The notes below the pieces were generated by a model. The model saw nothing but the letters and a program-made list of their open reading frames with translations, searched no databases and was not told the origin of the DNA. A stretch of 64,000 bases of DNA from Porphyromonas pogonae. Lineage in GTDB: Bacteria; Bacteroidota; Bacteroidia; Bacteroidales; Porphyromonadaceae. The position numbers were made by a program, and so were the translations under genes. The stretch covers positions 1,426,001 to 1,490,000 of the forward strand of contig NZ_CP143258.1 of NCBI RefSeq assembly GCF_036320655.1, in the 5' to 3' direction. Within the stretch, counting starts at the first letter, position 1. Each line of letters begins with the position of its first letter. Positions 9,175 through 18,972 of the stretch are shown here, in pieces.

Positions 9175-11034
9175 ATGGCAAACCAAAAAGAACGCTTGAT
9201 GGTTGACTTTGCTCCTACCTCAACGCAGGAGTGGATAGACAAAATCAATGCGGATTTGAAGGGTGTTCCCTTTGAAAAAAAGTTAGTATGGCGTACTAAC
9301 GAAGGTTTTAATGTTAATCCTTTTTACCGTAGAGAAGACATTCAAGAGCTACCAACTCCTCAAGTATTGCCCAATGAGTTTCCTTATGTTCGCTCAACAC
9401 GTATGGACAACGAGTGGCTTATTCGTCAGGATATTCAGGTGGATTCTTTGGACGAGGCTAACAAAAAAGCACTTGACTTACTCAACAAAGGAATTACCTC
9501 ATTAGGTTTCAAGCTCAAGAAATCACAGATCAATAAGGAGTCCCTCGCTCAATTGCTCCATGAGATCGTACCGGAAGCTGTAGAGCTCAACTTCAGCTGC
9601 TGTATATCTGTTGCCGACAAACTTACCGCTGTTCTTGCCGATTATCTTCAGGAAAGTGGTGCTTCACTCGATCAGTGCAAGGGTTCTATCAATTTTGACC
9701 CGTTCAAAAAACAACTTGTCAAAGGCGTCTCAAACCCGCAATGGGTAGAAGCAGCCAAGAAAGTAATTGATGCTGCTAAAACTCTTCCCGGATATAGAGT
9801 GATCAATGTCAATGCTGTAAACCTCAATAATGCCGGTGCATATATCACTCAAGAATTGGGTTATGCTTTGGCTTGGGGTGCTGATTTGATGGACAGACTT
9901 ACAGAAGCTGGTTATTCAGTGGAAGAAGTTGCCGATCGCATCAAATTCAACTTTGGTATTGGATCCAATTATTTCATGGAGATGGCCAAGTTCCGTGCCG
10001 CACGTTGGTTGTGGGCTGAAATTATCGGAGCGTATGGCGAACAATATAAAGGTGCTGCTGCCAAAATATGTCAACATGCGATTACATCTACTTGGAACAA
10101 GACCATATTTGATGCACACGTAAATTTACTCCGTACTCAAACTGAAGCTATGTCTGCTGCTCTGGGTGGTGTAGATTCTATCACCGTACTTCCTTTTGAT
10201 GTGACTTATCAGCAACCTGATCAGTTCTCTGAGAGAATAGCACGGAACCAGCAATTGCTTCTCAAGGAAGAGAGCCATTTCGATAAAGTTATTGACCCTG
10301 CATCCGGTTCATATTATATTGAACATCTTACAAACGCTATCGCATGTCAAGCATGGGCGGTATTCATGCAGGTGGAAGAGGCTGGGGGATTTAGTGCTGT
10401 AGCAGAAGCCGGTTCTATTCAGAAGGCTATAAACGCTTCAAATGAAAAACGTCATAAAGATATTGCCGGACGTAAGGAAACTCTATTGGGTACCAACCAA
10501 TTCCCAAATTTCACAGAGAAAGCCTTAAATAAGATCAAGCATGAAGAAGATGCTCACGAGTGTACACATTGCAACCCGTCTATCGAAAAGTTGGATATGC
10601 GTCGCGGAGCTTCAGAGTTTGAGGACCTCCGACTTGCAACAGAGAAGAATGAAAAGCAACCTCTTGTGTTTATGCTTACGATAGGAAATCTCGCTATGCG
10701 TTTGGCTCGCTCACAGTTCTCTTCCAACTTCTTTGCTTGCGCAGGCTATAAGATTCAGGACAATCTTGGCTTTGATACCGTACAACAAGGTGTTGATGCT
10801 GCTCTTGCCGCCGAGGCAGATATTATTGTTATATGTTCGAGCGATGATGAGTATGCCGAGTTTGCACCGGCAGCTTACGAGTATCTCGATGGTCGTGCCC
10901 AGTTTGTAGTGGCGGGTGCGCCGGCATGTATGGAAGACTTGAAGGCCAAAGGCATTGAAAACTTTATACATGTCAAGTCTAATGTACTCGAGACTCTTCG
11001 TGGATTTAACAAGAAATTAGGCATTAACGAATAA
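9175..11034 (+). CDS. mutA: Methylmalonyl-CoA mutase small subunit
   Basis: A 619-residue small (beta) subunit of adenosylcobalamin-dependent methylmalonyl-CoA mutase, which interconverts succinyl-CoA and (R)-methylmalonyl-CoA in propionate formation. It carries the mutase barrel (FNFGIGSNYFMEMAKFRAARWLW, TLPFDVTYQQPDQFSERIARNQQLLL) and a C-terminal flavodoxin-like domain. That domain lacks the DxHxxG cobalamin motif, as expected for the non-catalytic subunit. The ATG at 9175 (MANQKERLMVDFAP) is preferred over an in-frame start at 9100, because a -7-like TAAATTTG lies at 9119-9126 between them. mutB follows 12 bp later, so the two are co-transcribed. Confidence 0.93.
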   Translation: MANQKERLMVDFAPTSTQEWIDKINADLKGVPFEKKLVWRTNEGFNVNPFYRREDIQELPTPQVLPNEFPYVRSTRMDNEWLIRQDIQVDSLDEANKKALDLLNKGITSLGFKLKKSQINKESLAQLLHEIVPEAVELNFSCCISVADKLTAVLADYLQESGASLDQCKGSINFDPFKKQLVKGVSNPQWVEAAKKVIDAAKTLPGYRVINVNAVNLNNAGAYITQELGYALAWGADLMDRLTEAGYSVEEVADRIKFNFGIGSNYFMEMAKFRAARWLWAEIIGAYGEQYKGAAAKICQHAITSTWNKTIFDAHVNLLRTQTEAMSAALGGVDSITVLPFDVTYQQPDQFSERIARNQQLLLKEESHFDKVIDPASGSYYIEHLTNAIACQAWAVFMQVEEAGGFSAVAEAGSIQKAINASNEKRHKDIAGRKETLLGTNQFPNFTEKALNKIKHEEDAHECTHCNPSIEKLDMRRGASEFEDLRLATEKNEKQPLVFMLTIGNLAMRLARSQFSSNFFACAGYKIQDNLGFDTVQQGVDAALAAEADIIVICSSDDEYAEFAPAAYEYLDGRAQFVVAGAPACMEDLKAKGIENFIHVKSNVLETLRGFNKKLGINE

Positions 11035-11046
11035 GAAAGACTTGAA

Positions 11047-13200
11047 ATGAGACCTCAATATAAAGATATTAATATCAGTACCACCGGTTTTACACATACC
11101 AATGTAGCCGGATGGATTAAAGAGCAGAATATTACTGCTGACTGGCGCACAGCCGAGCAGATTTTGGTAAAACCGGTATATACAGCTGACGACTTGGAAG
11201 GTATGGAGCACTTGGATTATGCTTCCGGTATACCTCCCTTCCTTCGTGGCCCTTATAGCGGTATGTACGCTATGCGTCCATGGACTATCCGTCAGTATGC
11301 GGGTTTCTCTACAGCCGAGGAATCCAACGCCTTCTACCGTCGTAACCTTGCTTCAGGACAGAAAGGTTTGTCTGTAGCCTTCGACTTGGCTACTCACCGT
11401 GGATATGATGCAGATCACCAGCGTGTAGTAGGAGACGTAGGTAAAGCAGGGGTATCTATCTGTTCATTGGAGGATATGAAAATCCTTTTCGATGGTATAC
11501 CATTGAACAAGATGTCTGTATCCATGACCATGAACGGCGCAGTACTCCCCATCATGGCTTTCTACATCAATGCCGGTTTGGAACAAGGCGCCAAGTTGGA
11601 GGAGATGGCAGGTACTATCCAGAATGACATTCTCAAAGAATTCATGGTGCGTAATACCTATATCTATCCGCCCGAATTCTCGATGCGTATTATCGCTGAT
11701 ATTTTTGAGTATACATCTCAAAACATGCCTAAGTTCAACTCTATCTCTATCTCCGGATACCACATGCAAGAAGCGGGTGCTACTGCCGATATCGAGATGG
11801 CTTATACCTTGGCAGATGGTTTGGAGTACCTCAAAGCCGGTATAGCGGCCGGTATACCTGTGGATAAGTTTGCCCCACGTCTTTCTTTCTTCTGGGCTAT
11901 AGGTATGAATCACTTTATGGAGATTGCCAAGATGCGTGCTGCACGTATGCTGTGGGCCAAGATCGTAAAGCAGTTTAATCCCGAAAACCCCAAATCACTG
12001 GCACTGCGTACACACAGCCAGACTTCAGGGTGGTCACTTACCGAGCAGGACCCATTCAACAACGTAGGCCGTACTTGTATTGAGGCTATGGCAGCTGCGT
12101 TGGGACATACCCAGTCATTGCACACCAATGCCCTTGACGAAGCCATTGCATTGCCTACAGACTTCTCAGCTCGTATCGCTCGTAATACTCAGATTTACAT
12201 TCAGGAAGAAACTCTCATCTGTAAAGAGATCGACCCATGGGCAGGTTCGTACTATGTAGAGAGCCTTACCAACGAACTCATGCACAAAGCTTGGGATCTC
12301 ATCAAGGAAGTGCAGGAAATGGGAGGTATGGCCAAGGCTATCGAAACAGGTCTTCCAAAAATGCGTATCGAAGAAGCTGCAGCACGTACACAGGCACGTA
12401 TCGACTCACGTCAGCAGGTGATTGTGGGGATCAATAAATATCGTTTGGAAAAAGAAGATCCTATTGATATCCTTGAGATTGATAACACACAAGTGCGTAA
12501 ACAGCAGATAGCACGTCTAGAAGAGTTGCGCAAAAATCGTGATGAAAAAGCTGTCAAAGAAGCACTCGAAGCTATCACCAAGTGTGTGGAGACCAAGGAG
12601 GGCAACCTTCTTGATCTTGCAGTGAAAGCAGCTGCCTTGAGAGCTTCTCTCGGTGAAATCTCTGATGCATGTGAAAAAGTTGTAGGACGTTATAAAGCAA
12701 TTATCAGAACAATATCAGGCGTGTATTCATCAGAATCAGGACAAGATAAAGACTTTGAGCGTGCCAAAGCATTGGCCGCCAAGTTCGCTAAGCAAGAAGG
12801 GCGTCAGCCTCGTATCATGATTGCCAAGATGGGACAAGACGGGCACGACCGAGGAGCCAAAGTTGTGGCTACCGGATATGCCGACTGCGGATTCGACGTA
12901 GATATGGGACCTTTGTTCCAAACTCCGGAAGAAGCAGCACGCCAAGCCGTAGAAAATGACGTGCATGTCATGGGGGTTTCTTCACTTGCTGCAGGCCACA
13001 AGACGTTGATTCCTCAGGTGATCGCTGAGTTGAAAAAACTGGGACGTCCTGATATTATTGTTACTGCCGGAGGCGTAATACCTGCCCAAGACTATGAATT
13101 CTTGTATAACGCAGGTGTAGCCGCAATCTTCGGCCCCGGTACTCCAGTAGCATACTCTGCCGCCAAGGTACTCGAAATCCTTCTGGGTGAAAATGCCTGA
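11047..13200 (+). CDS. mutB: Methylmalonyl-CoA mutase large (catalytic) subunit
   Basis: A 717-residue catalytic subunit of methylmalonyl-CoA mutase. The substrate barrel ([51 protein letters not shown]) occupies the first 520 residues or so. The C-terminal B12 domain has the base-off motif [13 protein letters not shown], with the axial ligand H600. Length and motifs match the family in full. It forms a heterodimer with MutA encoded 12 bp upstream. It needs adenosylcobalamin, which links it functionally to the B12-riboswitch locus near 58 kb. A strong hairpin follows the stop. Confidence 0.96.
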   Translation: MRPQYKDINISTTGFTHTNVAGWIKEQNITADWRTAEQILVKPVYTADDLEGMEHLDYASGIPPFLRGPYSGMYAMRPWTIRQYAGFSTAEESNAFYRRNLASGQKGLSVAFDLATHRGYDADHQRVVGDVGKAGVSICSLEDMKILFDGIPLNKMSVSMTMNGAVLPIMAFYINAGLEQGAKLEEMAGTIQNDILKEFMVRNTYIYPPEFSMRIIADIFEYTSQNMPKFNSISISGYHMQEAGATADIEMAYTLADGLEYLKAGIAAGIPVDKFAPRLSFFWAIGMNHFMEIAKMRAARMLWAKIVKQFNPENPKSLALRTHSQTSGWSLTEQDPFNNVGRTCIEAMAAALGHTQSLHTNALDEAIALPTDFSARIARNTQIYIQEETLICKEIDPWAGSYYVESLTNELMHKAWDLIKEVQEMGGMAKAIETGLPKMRIEEAAARTQARIDSRQQVIVGINKYRLEKEDPIDILEIDNTQVRKQQIARLEELRKNRDEKAVKEALEAITKCVETKEGNLLDLAVKAAALRASLGEISDACEKVVGRYKAIIRTISGVYSSESGQDKDFERAKALAAKFAKQEGRQPRIMIAKMGQDGHDRGAKVVATGYADCGFDVDMGPLFQTPEEAARQAVENDVHVMGVSSLAAGHKTLIPQVIAELKKLGRPDIIVTAGGVIPAQDYEFLYNAGVAAIFGPGTPVAYSAAKVLEILLGENA

Positions 13201-13237
13201 TCGCATCACAGATCATATCTTCTAAATCTATAGATAC

Positions 13238-13277
13238 AATGCCGGTAGCTCCCTGAGGACTGCCGGCATTGATATTT
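13238..13277 (+). terminator. Terminator of mutAB
   Basis: The inverted repeat AATGCCGGTA (13238-13247) and TGCCGGCATT (13261-13270) forms a GC-rich stem followed by a T-rich stretch, 37 bp after the mutB stop. Confidence 0.75.
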
Positions 13278-13560
13278 TGTACAACACTTTATTACAAAGC
13301 TTTCGTAGATGGTGTTGGTACTTTCCCGAAAAAGAGTGTAAGGTTCAAGGATGCTATCTTAGATTTTTAAAGGAAAAAAGAATAATGAGCCTTAGACGCT
13401 TTATGGGGATACTACCTTTTTGAAGTCCATTTTGTATATTGTTTGTTAACCCGGGCTGGGCTGGGTCGTTTTTTGTTGTTTTTGTGTCTTTATGATTTGT
13501 TTTTGTGGATTGATGTGTCTTTTTGATATTCTTTATTTCGTGATTTTATACAAAAAAATA
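13278..13560. other. Intergenic region without a recognised gene
   Basis: About 280 bp between the mutB terminator and the terminator of the next minus-strand gene. The second half is T-rich (repeated TTTTTGT) with a short GGGCTGGGCTGGG stretch near 13452. I see no gene, RNA or repeat I can support. Confidence 0.5.
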
Positions 13561-13597
13561 GCCTCCTACATCCTTTTATGTAAGGGATGTAAGAGGC
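13561..13597 (-). terminator. Terminator of the DUF6263 gene
   Basis: Stem 13561-13573 / 13585-13597 (GCCTCCTACATCC against GGATGTAAGAGGC, one mismatch). On the minus strand it is followed by a run of T (AAAAAAATA on the plus strand), 35 bp after the stop of the gene at 13632. Confidence 0.75.
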
Positions 13598-13631
13598 AAT
13601 GGTTTTATAATGCTTATTTAGGTCGCCAACA

Positions 13632-14468
13632 TTATTTGGTTGAACCGGACTGTATTAGGTTCATTGTCATTTCTATTGCATTACCTTGTATGTTGCCTTT
13701 GCCCTGTAAAGGCATGCTAAATTTGTAGTAAGAAGGAAGTCCTGTTTTGCGATCGAATGAAATTGTTTGTACGCCTTTTCCTTCCATGACAATTCCTTGT
13801 GCAGAGGAGTTCATATTGATATCGTATTGTACCTCATAGCTATCAGGGTTTACTTTGATAAGTTTTCCGTTACCGTTCATTTCCATATTTATCCCTGTGC
13901 CCAAATCCATATTAAGCTTCAAGGGCCATGATTCTCCTTCTGCTACCGGTTTGGACGGGTAGTATCCTTTCAGGCTTTGCATTCCTTTAGCCATGGTTTT
14001 CAGCATTGCCATCTGATCAGCCGGTATGGTTCCCGTTAGCTTTTCTAGCTCAGATAGGTCAGGTTCTCCTACCATATTCAAGTCAGGGGTATACACCATT
14101 TTGATTGCTTTGCCTTTCATCATTTTGAATATTTTGTTGTCGGCATTCTCCGGATCTTCTGAGGAAATCTTTTTTTCCATACCTGGCATCAATACACTGG
14201 TTTCAAGTTTTTGGAAGACTGACTGTAGTGCAAAATTGCTACCCGACTTAGCATAAGTATTTTCAATCTCAAAGTTTTGCTTAGAGGTAATCTTCATTTC
14301 ATTACCATTGGTCTTAATGGTATAGTCCATGTCGATATTGGAAGATGTGGTATACACTTTGCCAAGCACCGGATTGATCTTGATTTCATACTTTTTCTGC
14401 GCATTCATCAAGGTTGTGAAGCAGAGTAGAAATAAGGTTGCTGTAATAGTTTTTTTCAATGGTCGCAT
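13632..14468 (-). CDS. DUF6263-type secreted or envelope protein
   Basis: A 278-residue protein with a signal peptide (MRPLKKTITATLFLLCFTTLMNAQ). The mature part is rich in beta-strand patterns typical of the DUF6263 family in Bacteroidetes: YEIKINPVLGKVYTTSSNIDMDYTI, a mid-section with repeated methionines (DQMAMLKTMAKGMQSLKGYYPSKPVAEGESW), and a closing MEGKGVQTISFDRKTGLPSYYKFSMPLQGKG. No catalytic motif is visible and the function of the family is not known. It is transcribed alone on the minus strand, with its own terminator, and diverges from the DUF5686 gene. A TACATTTG -7-like box lies at 14504-14497. Periplasmic or surface location is inferred from the signal peptide. Confidence 0.7.
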   Translation of the reverse strand: MRPLKKTITATLFLLCFTTLMNAQKKYEIKINPVLGKVYTTSSNIDMDYTIKTNGNEMKITSKQNFEIENTYAKSGSNFALQSVFQKLETSVLMPGMEKKISSEDPENADNKIFKMMKGKAIKMVYTPDLNMVGEPDLSELEKLTGTIPADQMAMLKTMAKGMQSLKGYYPSKPVAEGESWPLKLNMDLGTGINMEMNGNGKLIKVNPDSYEVQYDINMNSSAQGIVMEGKGVQTISFDRKTGLPSYYKFSMPLQGKGNIQGNAIEMTMNLIQSGSTK

Positions 14469-14612
14469 GCTACTTAATTAATTTAATGAATAACGACAAA
14501 TGTAATTAATTATTTTGAAGTTGAAATATAAAATAATATTATCTCTGATATAAAGTTATTCAAAATAAAAGTACATTTATGATACATTCGCAAACACTAT
14601 TTTGTTATATGA

Positions 14613-17309
14613 ATGAAACGAAATATAGAACGACTTTGGGTGATGTTTTTACAGTATAGAAAAGCCAGGAGTTTCAAGATTCCATTACTATTTATATTAT
14701 TATTATTCTTTGCAGCACACACAGTGCTTGCTGCAAAGAGAATTGTGGGCACTATTGTGGATGCTGAGACAGGTGAGCCTATAGCTTATTCGTCTGTTTA
14801 TCTCAAGGTGCTCAAAAAAGGTATGATCGCTGATCGTGAAGGACGATTTGTGGTATCTCTTCCTTTGGGTGCATACGACATGGAAGTAAATGCCTCAGGC
14901 TATAAAACTGAGATCATCAACATGAATGTCGATACGGAGTCGGGAGATGAGTACGTTACATATAAACTAACAAAGTTACTTCTCTCCATTGATTCTATAG
15001 ACTGGAAAAATAGGAAGGATGAAAATGATAAGGCATACTGTATCATGCGCCAGATTATGGCACGGGTGCCGCTATACGAGCGTATGTTTGACTCATATAA
15101 GGCCGATATTTTTATCAAGGGAATTATTAATATTACAAGAATACCTCATCTCCTACGCAATGTGCCTATAGCGCGCGGGGGCGTCAAAGTTAAGGATATG
15201 GTGAAAAAATGCTTGAGTGCAGAGAGAGATATAGAGGTTGCATATAATGATCCGAATAAGTATGACCTGCACGTAAAGGCTTTTAGAACAAATGCACCCA
15301 AAGTGCTGAGTGACTTGAGTAAGGGGATAGATAAGATATTGAGCCGTAATGTTTATGGGGAGTATTTGGGGTATGAAGAGATGGGCTCTACGTTGAGCCC
15401 CATACGTCCCGGAGCATTCTCTTACTATAAGTATGCGTATGGTGGAAGTTATACGGTAGGTAGTAAGCTCATTCATCGAATTCTATTCAAATCTCGTGGA
15501 GGCTCCGGTATTTTCTCAGAAGGCACCATAAACGTTACTGATGGTGAGTGGACGTTGCGCTCAATAGAAGTCCTTTACAACAAAAGTGATATTTTACTAC
15601 AATCGATTGAGGTTTATCTCTCAGAGATATCGCCCGGCATATGTATGCCTACGGCTTATTATGCCAAATTAGGAGTAAATGCTTTGGCTACAAAAGGGGC
15701 TTACGAATACTATGCATCTATCGCGTATCACAGTATTGACTTATCCGATAGATGGATTGAGGGAAACAGAGTACTTGATGCTTATAAAATTACCAATAAC
15801 GAACAGATGTTGGAGGTATGTCATTATCTCGAATCAAGACTCGATACATTACATATTACCCATGATGATCCTTATCTGAGACCTTATAGAAAGCCATTCG
15901 TTACGAAAACGAGGGATAGTCTTGCAAACTACAAGAGTGAGGATTACTGGTCACAGCTCAGTACTAACTTTTTAGATTCTGCACGCTCCGATTGCTTTAT
16001 TAAAAATGACACTATAGAGGGCAAAGGTGCAAGACGCATTTCTTATATCGTTAGGCCGTCCGGGAAAAGATTAGGGGATGCTCCACCTTTCGAAGCTTTC
16101 CTGATGGGGCATGACTATGAACATCACAACAATACCCTTACGCTGGGATTCGATGGAGCTATTCAGGGTTTACTGTATGACCTTAATGCTGTGGATGGAT
16201 GGGTGGTAGGGCAGCGGTTTTTCTTTGAAGAAAAAATCGATAAGAAATCCAAACTTATCATTAAGCCCGCTGTCTTCTACGCAATGGGCAGGAAACGTTT
16301 TCAATGGGAGATCAACTCAGAGTTACTATATGCTCCCAGCCGTCGAGGGTATCTGGGAATCGCTTTTGGGCATAAGACCAATAATCTTTCAGGCTATCAT
16401 AAACGAGGTTATATATGGCTCAATACAATCTATACATTGTTTGATGGTATAGGCGTTTTTAGGCTTTATGATAGTCACTTTGCCTCTATAACGAACTCTA
16501 TTGATCTGACTAATAAGCTCAACCTTTATACTGAAGTTAGTTACTCAGATAACGGCCCCTTGGACAATCGTAAGATTTGGGGCAAGAGCAAAGAGCCCAA
16601 AGGGGATGATTATTCTTTTGGGCATGCCAAGGGGAAGGACAGACCATTGCCCAATGTTCCTTTCAATCATTCTTTAGGATTTACAGGAGCTCTGATTTAT
16701 AATCCTACTCCTTATTATCATTATGATAAAGACGGAAGGAAAGAAATTATAGAAAGAGGCATACATAGCCCTATATTTCAGTTGATGTATCGTATATCTT
16801 TTCCTATAAAGAATAATAAAGAAGCCATAAATGATTACTCTCAATTGAGTTTGAGTGTGAATCAAGACCTTAGACTTGGATATTATTCGGATCAGTGGTT
16901 ATACTACAACATCAATATGGGAACCTATCTGCATAAAAGAGATATAACTGTAGATCAAATGACTTTTTTGAAAACAAATAACTCTATATTGTTTCCGAAT
17001 GAGAGGGATATCAATCGTTTGTTCCATACTCTGCCACCTTACTCTTATGTAAATAGCAATAAATATGTTATAGCTCGACTTACTTATAAAGCCAACCGAA
17101 TATTACTAAATAGGCTCCCTTACCGATTTTTTAGAGTTACCGATGAGCAGATTCACCTGAAAGTTTATTGGGGGAGTAATGATAAGACATATGTAGAAAC
17201 GGGTTATTCCGAAGGCTTGGGCACACTGCTTCGCTTGGGCGTTTTTGTGGGTACATCGGCTGCCTTTAATGACTGGGGGGTAGCTTTCAGGATATCATCG
17301 AGAATATAA
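14613..17309 (+). CDS. DUF5686 / carboxypeptidase-regulatory-like outer-membrane protein
   Basis: An 898-residue protein. A signal-anchor-like hydrophobic stretch at residues 22-40 (FKIPLLFILLLFFAAHTVLAA) leads into a carboxypeptidase-regulatory-like beta-sandwich (KRIVGTIVDAETGEPIAYSSVYL, to about residue 120). The long remainder matches DUF5686 (AYCIMRQIMARVPLYERMFDSYKADIFIKG) and ends in amphipathic strands closing with WGVAFRISSRI. This suggests a C-terminal outer-membrane beta-barrel. The domain order is common in Bacteroidetes, but the function is not established. The gene stands alone, followed by a hairpin near 17337-17377. Confidence 0.78.
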   Translation: MKRNIERLWVMFLQYRKARSFKIPLLFILLLFFAAHTVLAAKRIVGTIVDAETGEPIAYSSVYLKVLKKGMIADREGRFVVSLPLGAYDMEVNASGYKTEIINMNVDTESGDEYVTYKLTKLLLSIDSIDWKNRKDENDKAYCIMRQIMARVPLYERMFDSYKADIFIKGIINITRIPHLLRNVPIARGGVKVKDMVKKCLSAERDIEVAYNDPNKYDLHVKAFRTNAPKVLSDLSKGIDKILSRNVYGEYLGYEEMGSTLSPIRPGAFSYYKYAYGGSYTVGSKLIHRILFKSRGGSGIFSEGTINVTDGEWTLRSIEVLYNKSDILLQSIEVYLSEISPGICMPTAYYAKLGVNALATKGAYEYYASIAYHSIDLSDRWIEGNRVLDAYKITNNEQMLEVCHYLESRLDTLHITHDDPYLRPYRKPFVTKTRDSLANYKSEDYWSQLSTNFLDSARSDCFIKNDTIEGKGARRISYIVRPSGKRLGDAPPFEAFLMGHDYEHHNNTLTLGFDGAIQGLLYDLNAVDGWVVGQRFFFEEKIDKKSKLIIKPAVFYAMGRKRFQWEINSELLYAPSRRGYLGIAFGHKTNNLSGYHKRGYIWLNTIYTLFDGIGVFRLYDSHFASITNSIDLTNKLNLYTEVSYSDNGPLDNRKIWGKSKEPKGDDYSFGHAKGKDRPLPNVPFNHSLGFTGALIYNPTPYYHYDKDGRKEIIERGIHSPIFQLMYRISFPIKNNKEAINDYSQLSLSVNQDLRLGYYSDQWLYYNINMGTYLHKRDITVDQMTFLKTNNSILFPNERDINRLFHTLPPYSYVNSNKYVIARLTYKANRILLNRLPYRFFRVTDEQIHLKVYWGSNDKTYVETGYSEGLGTLLRLGVFVGTSAAFNDWGVAFRISSRI

Positions 17310-17336
17310 AGTTCCCTCATGAAATCACCCCCAAAG

Positions 17337-17377
17337 ACAAGTCCTGAATAAATATTATAAGTTTACTTAGGACTTGT
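17337..17377 (+). terminator. Hairpin after the DUF5686 gene
   Basis: ACAAGTCCTGA (17337-17347) pairs with TAGGACTTGT (17368-17377) around a 20-nt AT-rich loop, about 30 bp after the stop. The following sequence is only moderately T-rich, so terminator function is likely but not certain. Confidence 0.5.
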
Positions 17378-17444
17378 AGGTTTGTGATAGGTTTGGGGCT
17401 CATTTGGCATTATCTTATTATATGGCAATGCCTCGAGTAAAGCT

Positions 17445-17479
17445 TAATAAAGGGGATCTGAAATCAAGCTCCTTTATTA
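17445..17479 (-). terminator. Terminator-like hairpin at the end of the decayed C10 protease gene
   Basis: TAATAAAGG (17445-17453) pairs with CCTTTATTA (17471-17479). It overlaps the last codon of the protease remnant on the minus strand and probably was its terminator. Confidence 0.5.
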
Positions 17480-17786
17480 TCTTACAGATGGTGCAACGGG
17501 TGTTGGGGCTGTAGGAGGAGCAAACCCAACCAAGATATTTTGCATGCTATTGAATCCTTGACGGCCTCCATTGGGAATCCTTGTCAATAGGGTTGAGTGC
17601 TGTGAGCTTGAAGTAACCGTATAATTTTCCTCCCCATCCCCAATTGAAATGAAAGTAACCGTCAGTTTTGTATCCATAGCATACGAATGAGTGACCTCCT
17701 TCTCTACCCATTCCGGCATATTGAACGGGTCGACCGGCATCGAGTTCTGATTTTACAATTTTCTCCCAATTTTCAGCAGTATATTT
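17477..17786 (-). pseudogene. C10 (streptopain-type) protease remnant, truncated and frameshifted
   Basis: On the minus strand, 17786 to about 17560 reads VKYTAENWEKIVKSELDAG, then RPVQYAGMGREGGHSFVCYGY and FHFNWGWGG. This is the His-containing C-terminal half of a C10 protease, like the four intact genes next door. The frame then breaks near DKDSQ, and homology resumes in another frame as NGGRQGFNSMQNILVGFAPP to the stop at 17477. The catalytic-cysteine half is missing: the homology starts exactly at the inverted repeat of the IS982-like element at 17787. There is no GEVED domain, as in the fourth intact copy. A broken fifth member of the array, presumably cut by the IS and a later deletion. 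Confidence 0.85.
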
Positions 17787-17850
17787 AACGTGAGTTCGAT
17801 ATAAGGGATGATAGGAATAATAGAGTTTACAAGGTGTTGTAAATCAGTGT

Positions 17851-18764
17851 AATTTCTTTTATCTTCAATATATTACGCAACAATGTTATTCGGATTTTCC
17901 TTCGTTAGTCTCTTACAATCGTTTTGTAGAATTACAAAGCAAGGTGGCTTCAAACTAATTTCATTTCTCAATATGAGACCGTTGCATAGCAGGCAAATTG
18001 CTTCGTTGCTTGCGAGATTCGCGCTTAGTCATTTACCTGAAGTAAACTCCCTGTGCACTCACTCTTAGCGCCTTGCACTTTACCTTCTCTGCCCGGTCAA
18101 AGTGTCTTTTGTCGGCTTTGCCTCCAAAATCCATGAGACTGTTGACTTTTGCAACAGTCTCAATATGTGTTGTCTGGGCGAATGCACCGGCATCTCATTC
18201 ATTGATTCCATACCTTTACGCACCTGCCATATCAAGCGGGCACACGGGCATAAGACCATGAAAGGGTGGGCCCAAAAGGGCAAATGCAGTATGGGATGGT
18301 TCTATGGTTTCAACCTGCATATTGTGATTAACGACCGGGGTGAAATCACTCAATATCAAATCACACCGGGGAATACGGATGAACGTGCTCCACTTAAAGG
18401 CGGAACCTTCACGAAGAAACTATTCGGCAAACTTGTTGGCGACAGAGGATACATCTCACAAAGTCTTTTCGATAAGCTCTTCATTGACGACATACACATG
18501 ATTACGAAGATAAAGAAAAACATGAAAAACACTCTGATAAGCCTGTATGATAGGATATTACTCAGAAAAAGAGCACTTGTGGAAACCGTTAATGATCTAC
18601 TCAAAAACGTTTGTCAAATAGAGCATACACGACACAGAAGCGTCAATAATTTCTCCATTAATTTGATTGCCGGCATAATTGCCTACAATCTGCTACCCAA
18701 AAAGTCGGAATTAAATCTCGAAATCATACACAATCCATCAACCCACTTAGTATCCCACGCTTAG
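17851..18764 (+). pseudogene. IS982-family transposase, inactivated by deletion, frameshift and MITE insertion
   Basis: From 17851 one frame reads FFYLQYITQQCYSDFPSLV then SYNRFVELQSKVASN and a stop. Shifting one base restores FKLISFLNM up to the MITE boundary. After the MITE, CCLGECTGISFIDSIPL continues the same protein to HTRHRSVNNFSINLIAG. The DDE residues are present (FIDS, VGDRGYIS, VETVND), as are the IS982 hallmarks SMGWFYGFNLHIV and ILLRKRALVETVND. The open frame from the GTG at 18102 is a chimera: its first 20 residues are translated MITE sequence and do not belong to the transposase. Not functional. Confidence 0.8.
17975..18161 (+). mobile_element. 187-bp MITE, copy 1, inserted in the IS982 transposase gene
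   Basis: It starts GAGACCGTTGCAT (17975) and ends TTGCAACAGTCTC (18161), giving terminal inverted repeats of the form GAGACYGTTGCA. It is flanked by direct repeats AATAT (17970-17974 and 18162-18166), a 5-bp target duplication. A second, inverted copy of exactly the same length lies at 20947-21133 and differs at only about half a dozen positions. It has no coding capacity. In this copy the right end also forms a GAGACTGTTG/CAACAGTCTC hairpin. Confidence 0.85.
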
Positions 18765-18828
18765 ACCGAACTCACGTTAAAAAGATATTAATCAATAAAA
18801 GAATACAAATTGTATGTAAAGATAATTT

Positions 18829-18867
18829 GAGGGAGTATCAATAAAATGAAGTTTATGATACTTCCTC
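18829..18867 (-). terminator. Terminator of C10 protease copy 1
   Basis: GAGGGAGTATCA (18829-18840) pairs with TGATACTTCCTC (18856-18867), about 105 bp beyond the stop of the minus-strand protease gene at 18973. Confidence 0.65.
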
Positions 18868-18972
18868 ATTTGATCTTATACTTTTGTCATGCGAAATCAC
18901 ACATTGTTTGCCCTTCACTTATAATAAAAATGATATATGTGTTTCTTAGACAAATAGATGATAAGTCTTTTA

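Larger units (their letters stand above)
17787..18780 (+). mobile_element. Degenerate IS982-family insertion sequence, interrupted by a MITE
   Basis: Bounded by inverted repeats TTAACGTGAGTTCG (17787-17800, with the adjacent bases similar) and CGAACTCACGTTAA (18767-18780). It carries a broken IS982-type transposase. The left part is internally deleted (about 100 N-terminal codons are missing), one base has been lost, and a 187-bp MITE sits inside. The element abuts the protease remnant at its left end, while its right flank shows no protease homology. I therefore see no target duplication, and a deletion next to the element is likely. Confidence 0.8.

Noticed and set aside
18102-18764. Intact 220-residue transposase
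   Set aside because: Its first 20 residues are translated MITE sequence and the true N-terminal part is deleted and frameshifted; it is a pseudogene.
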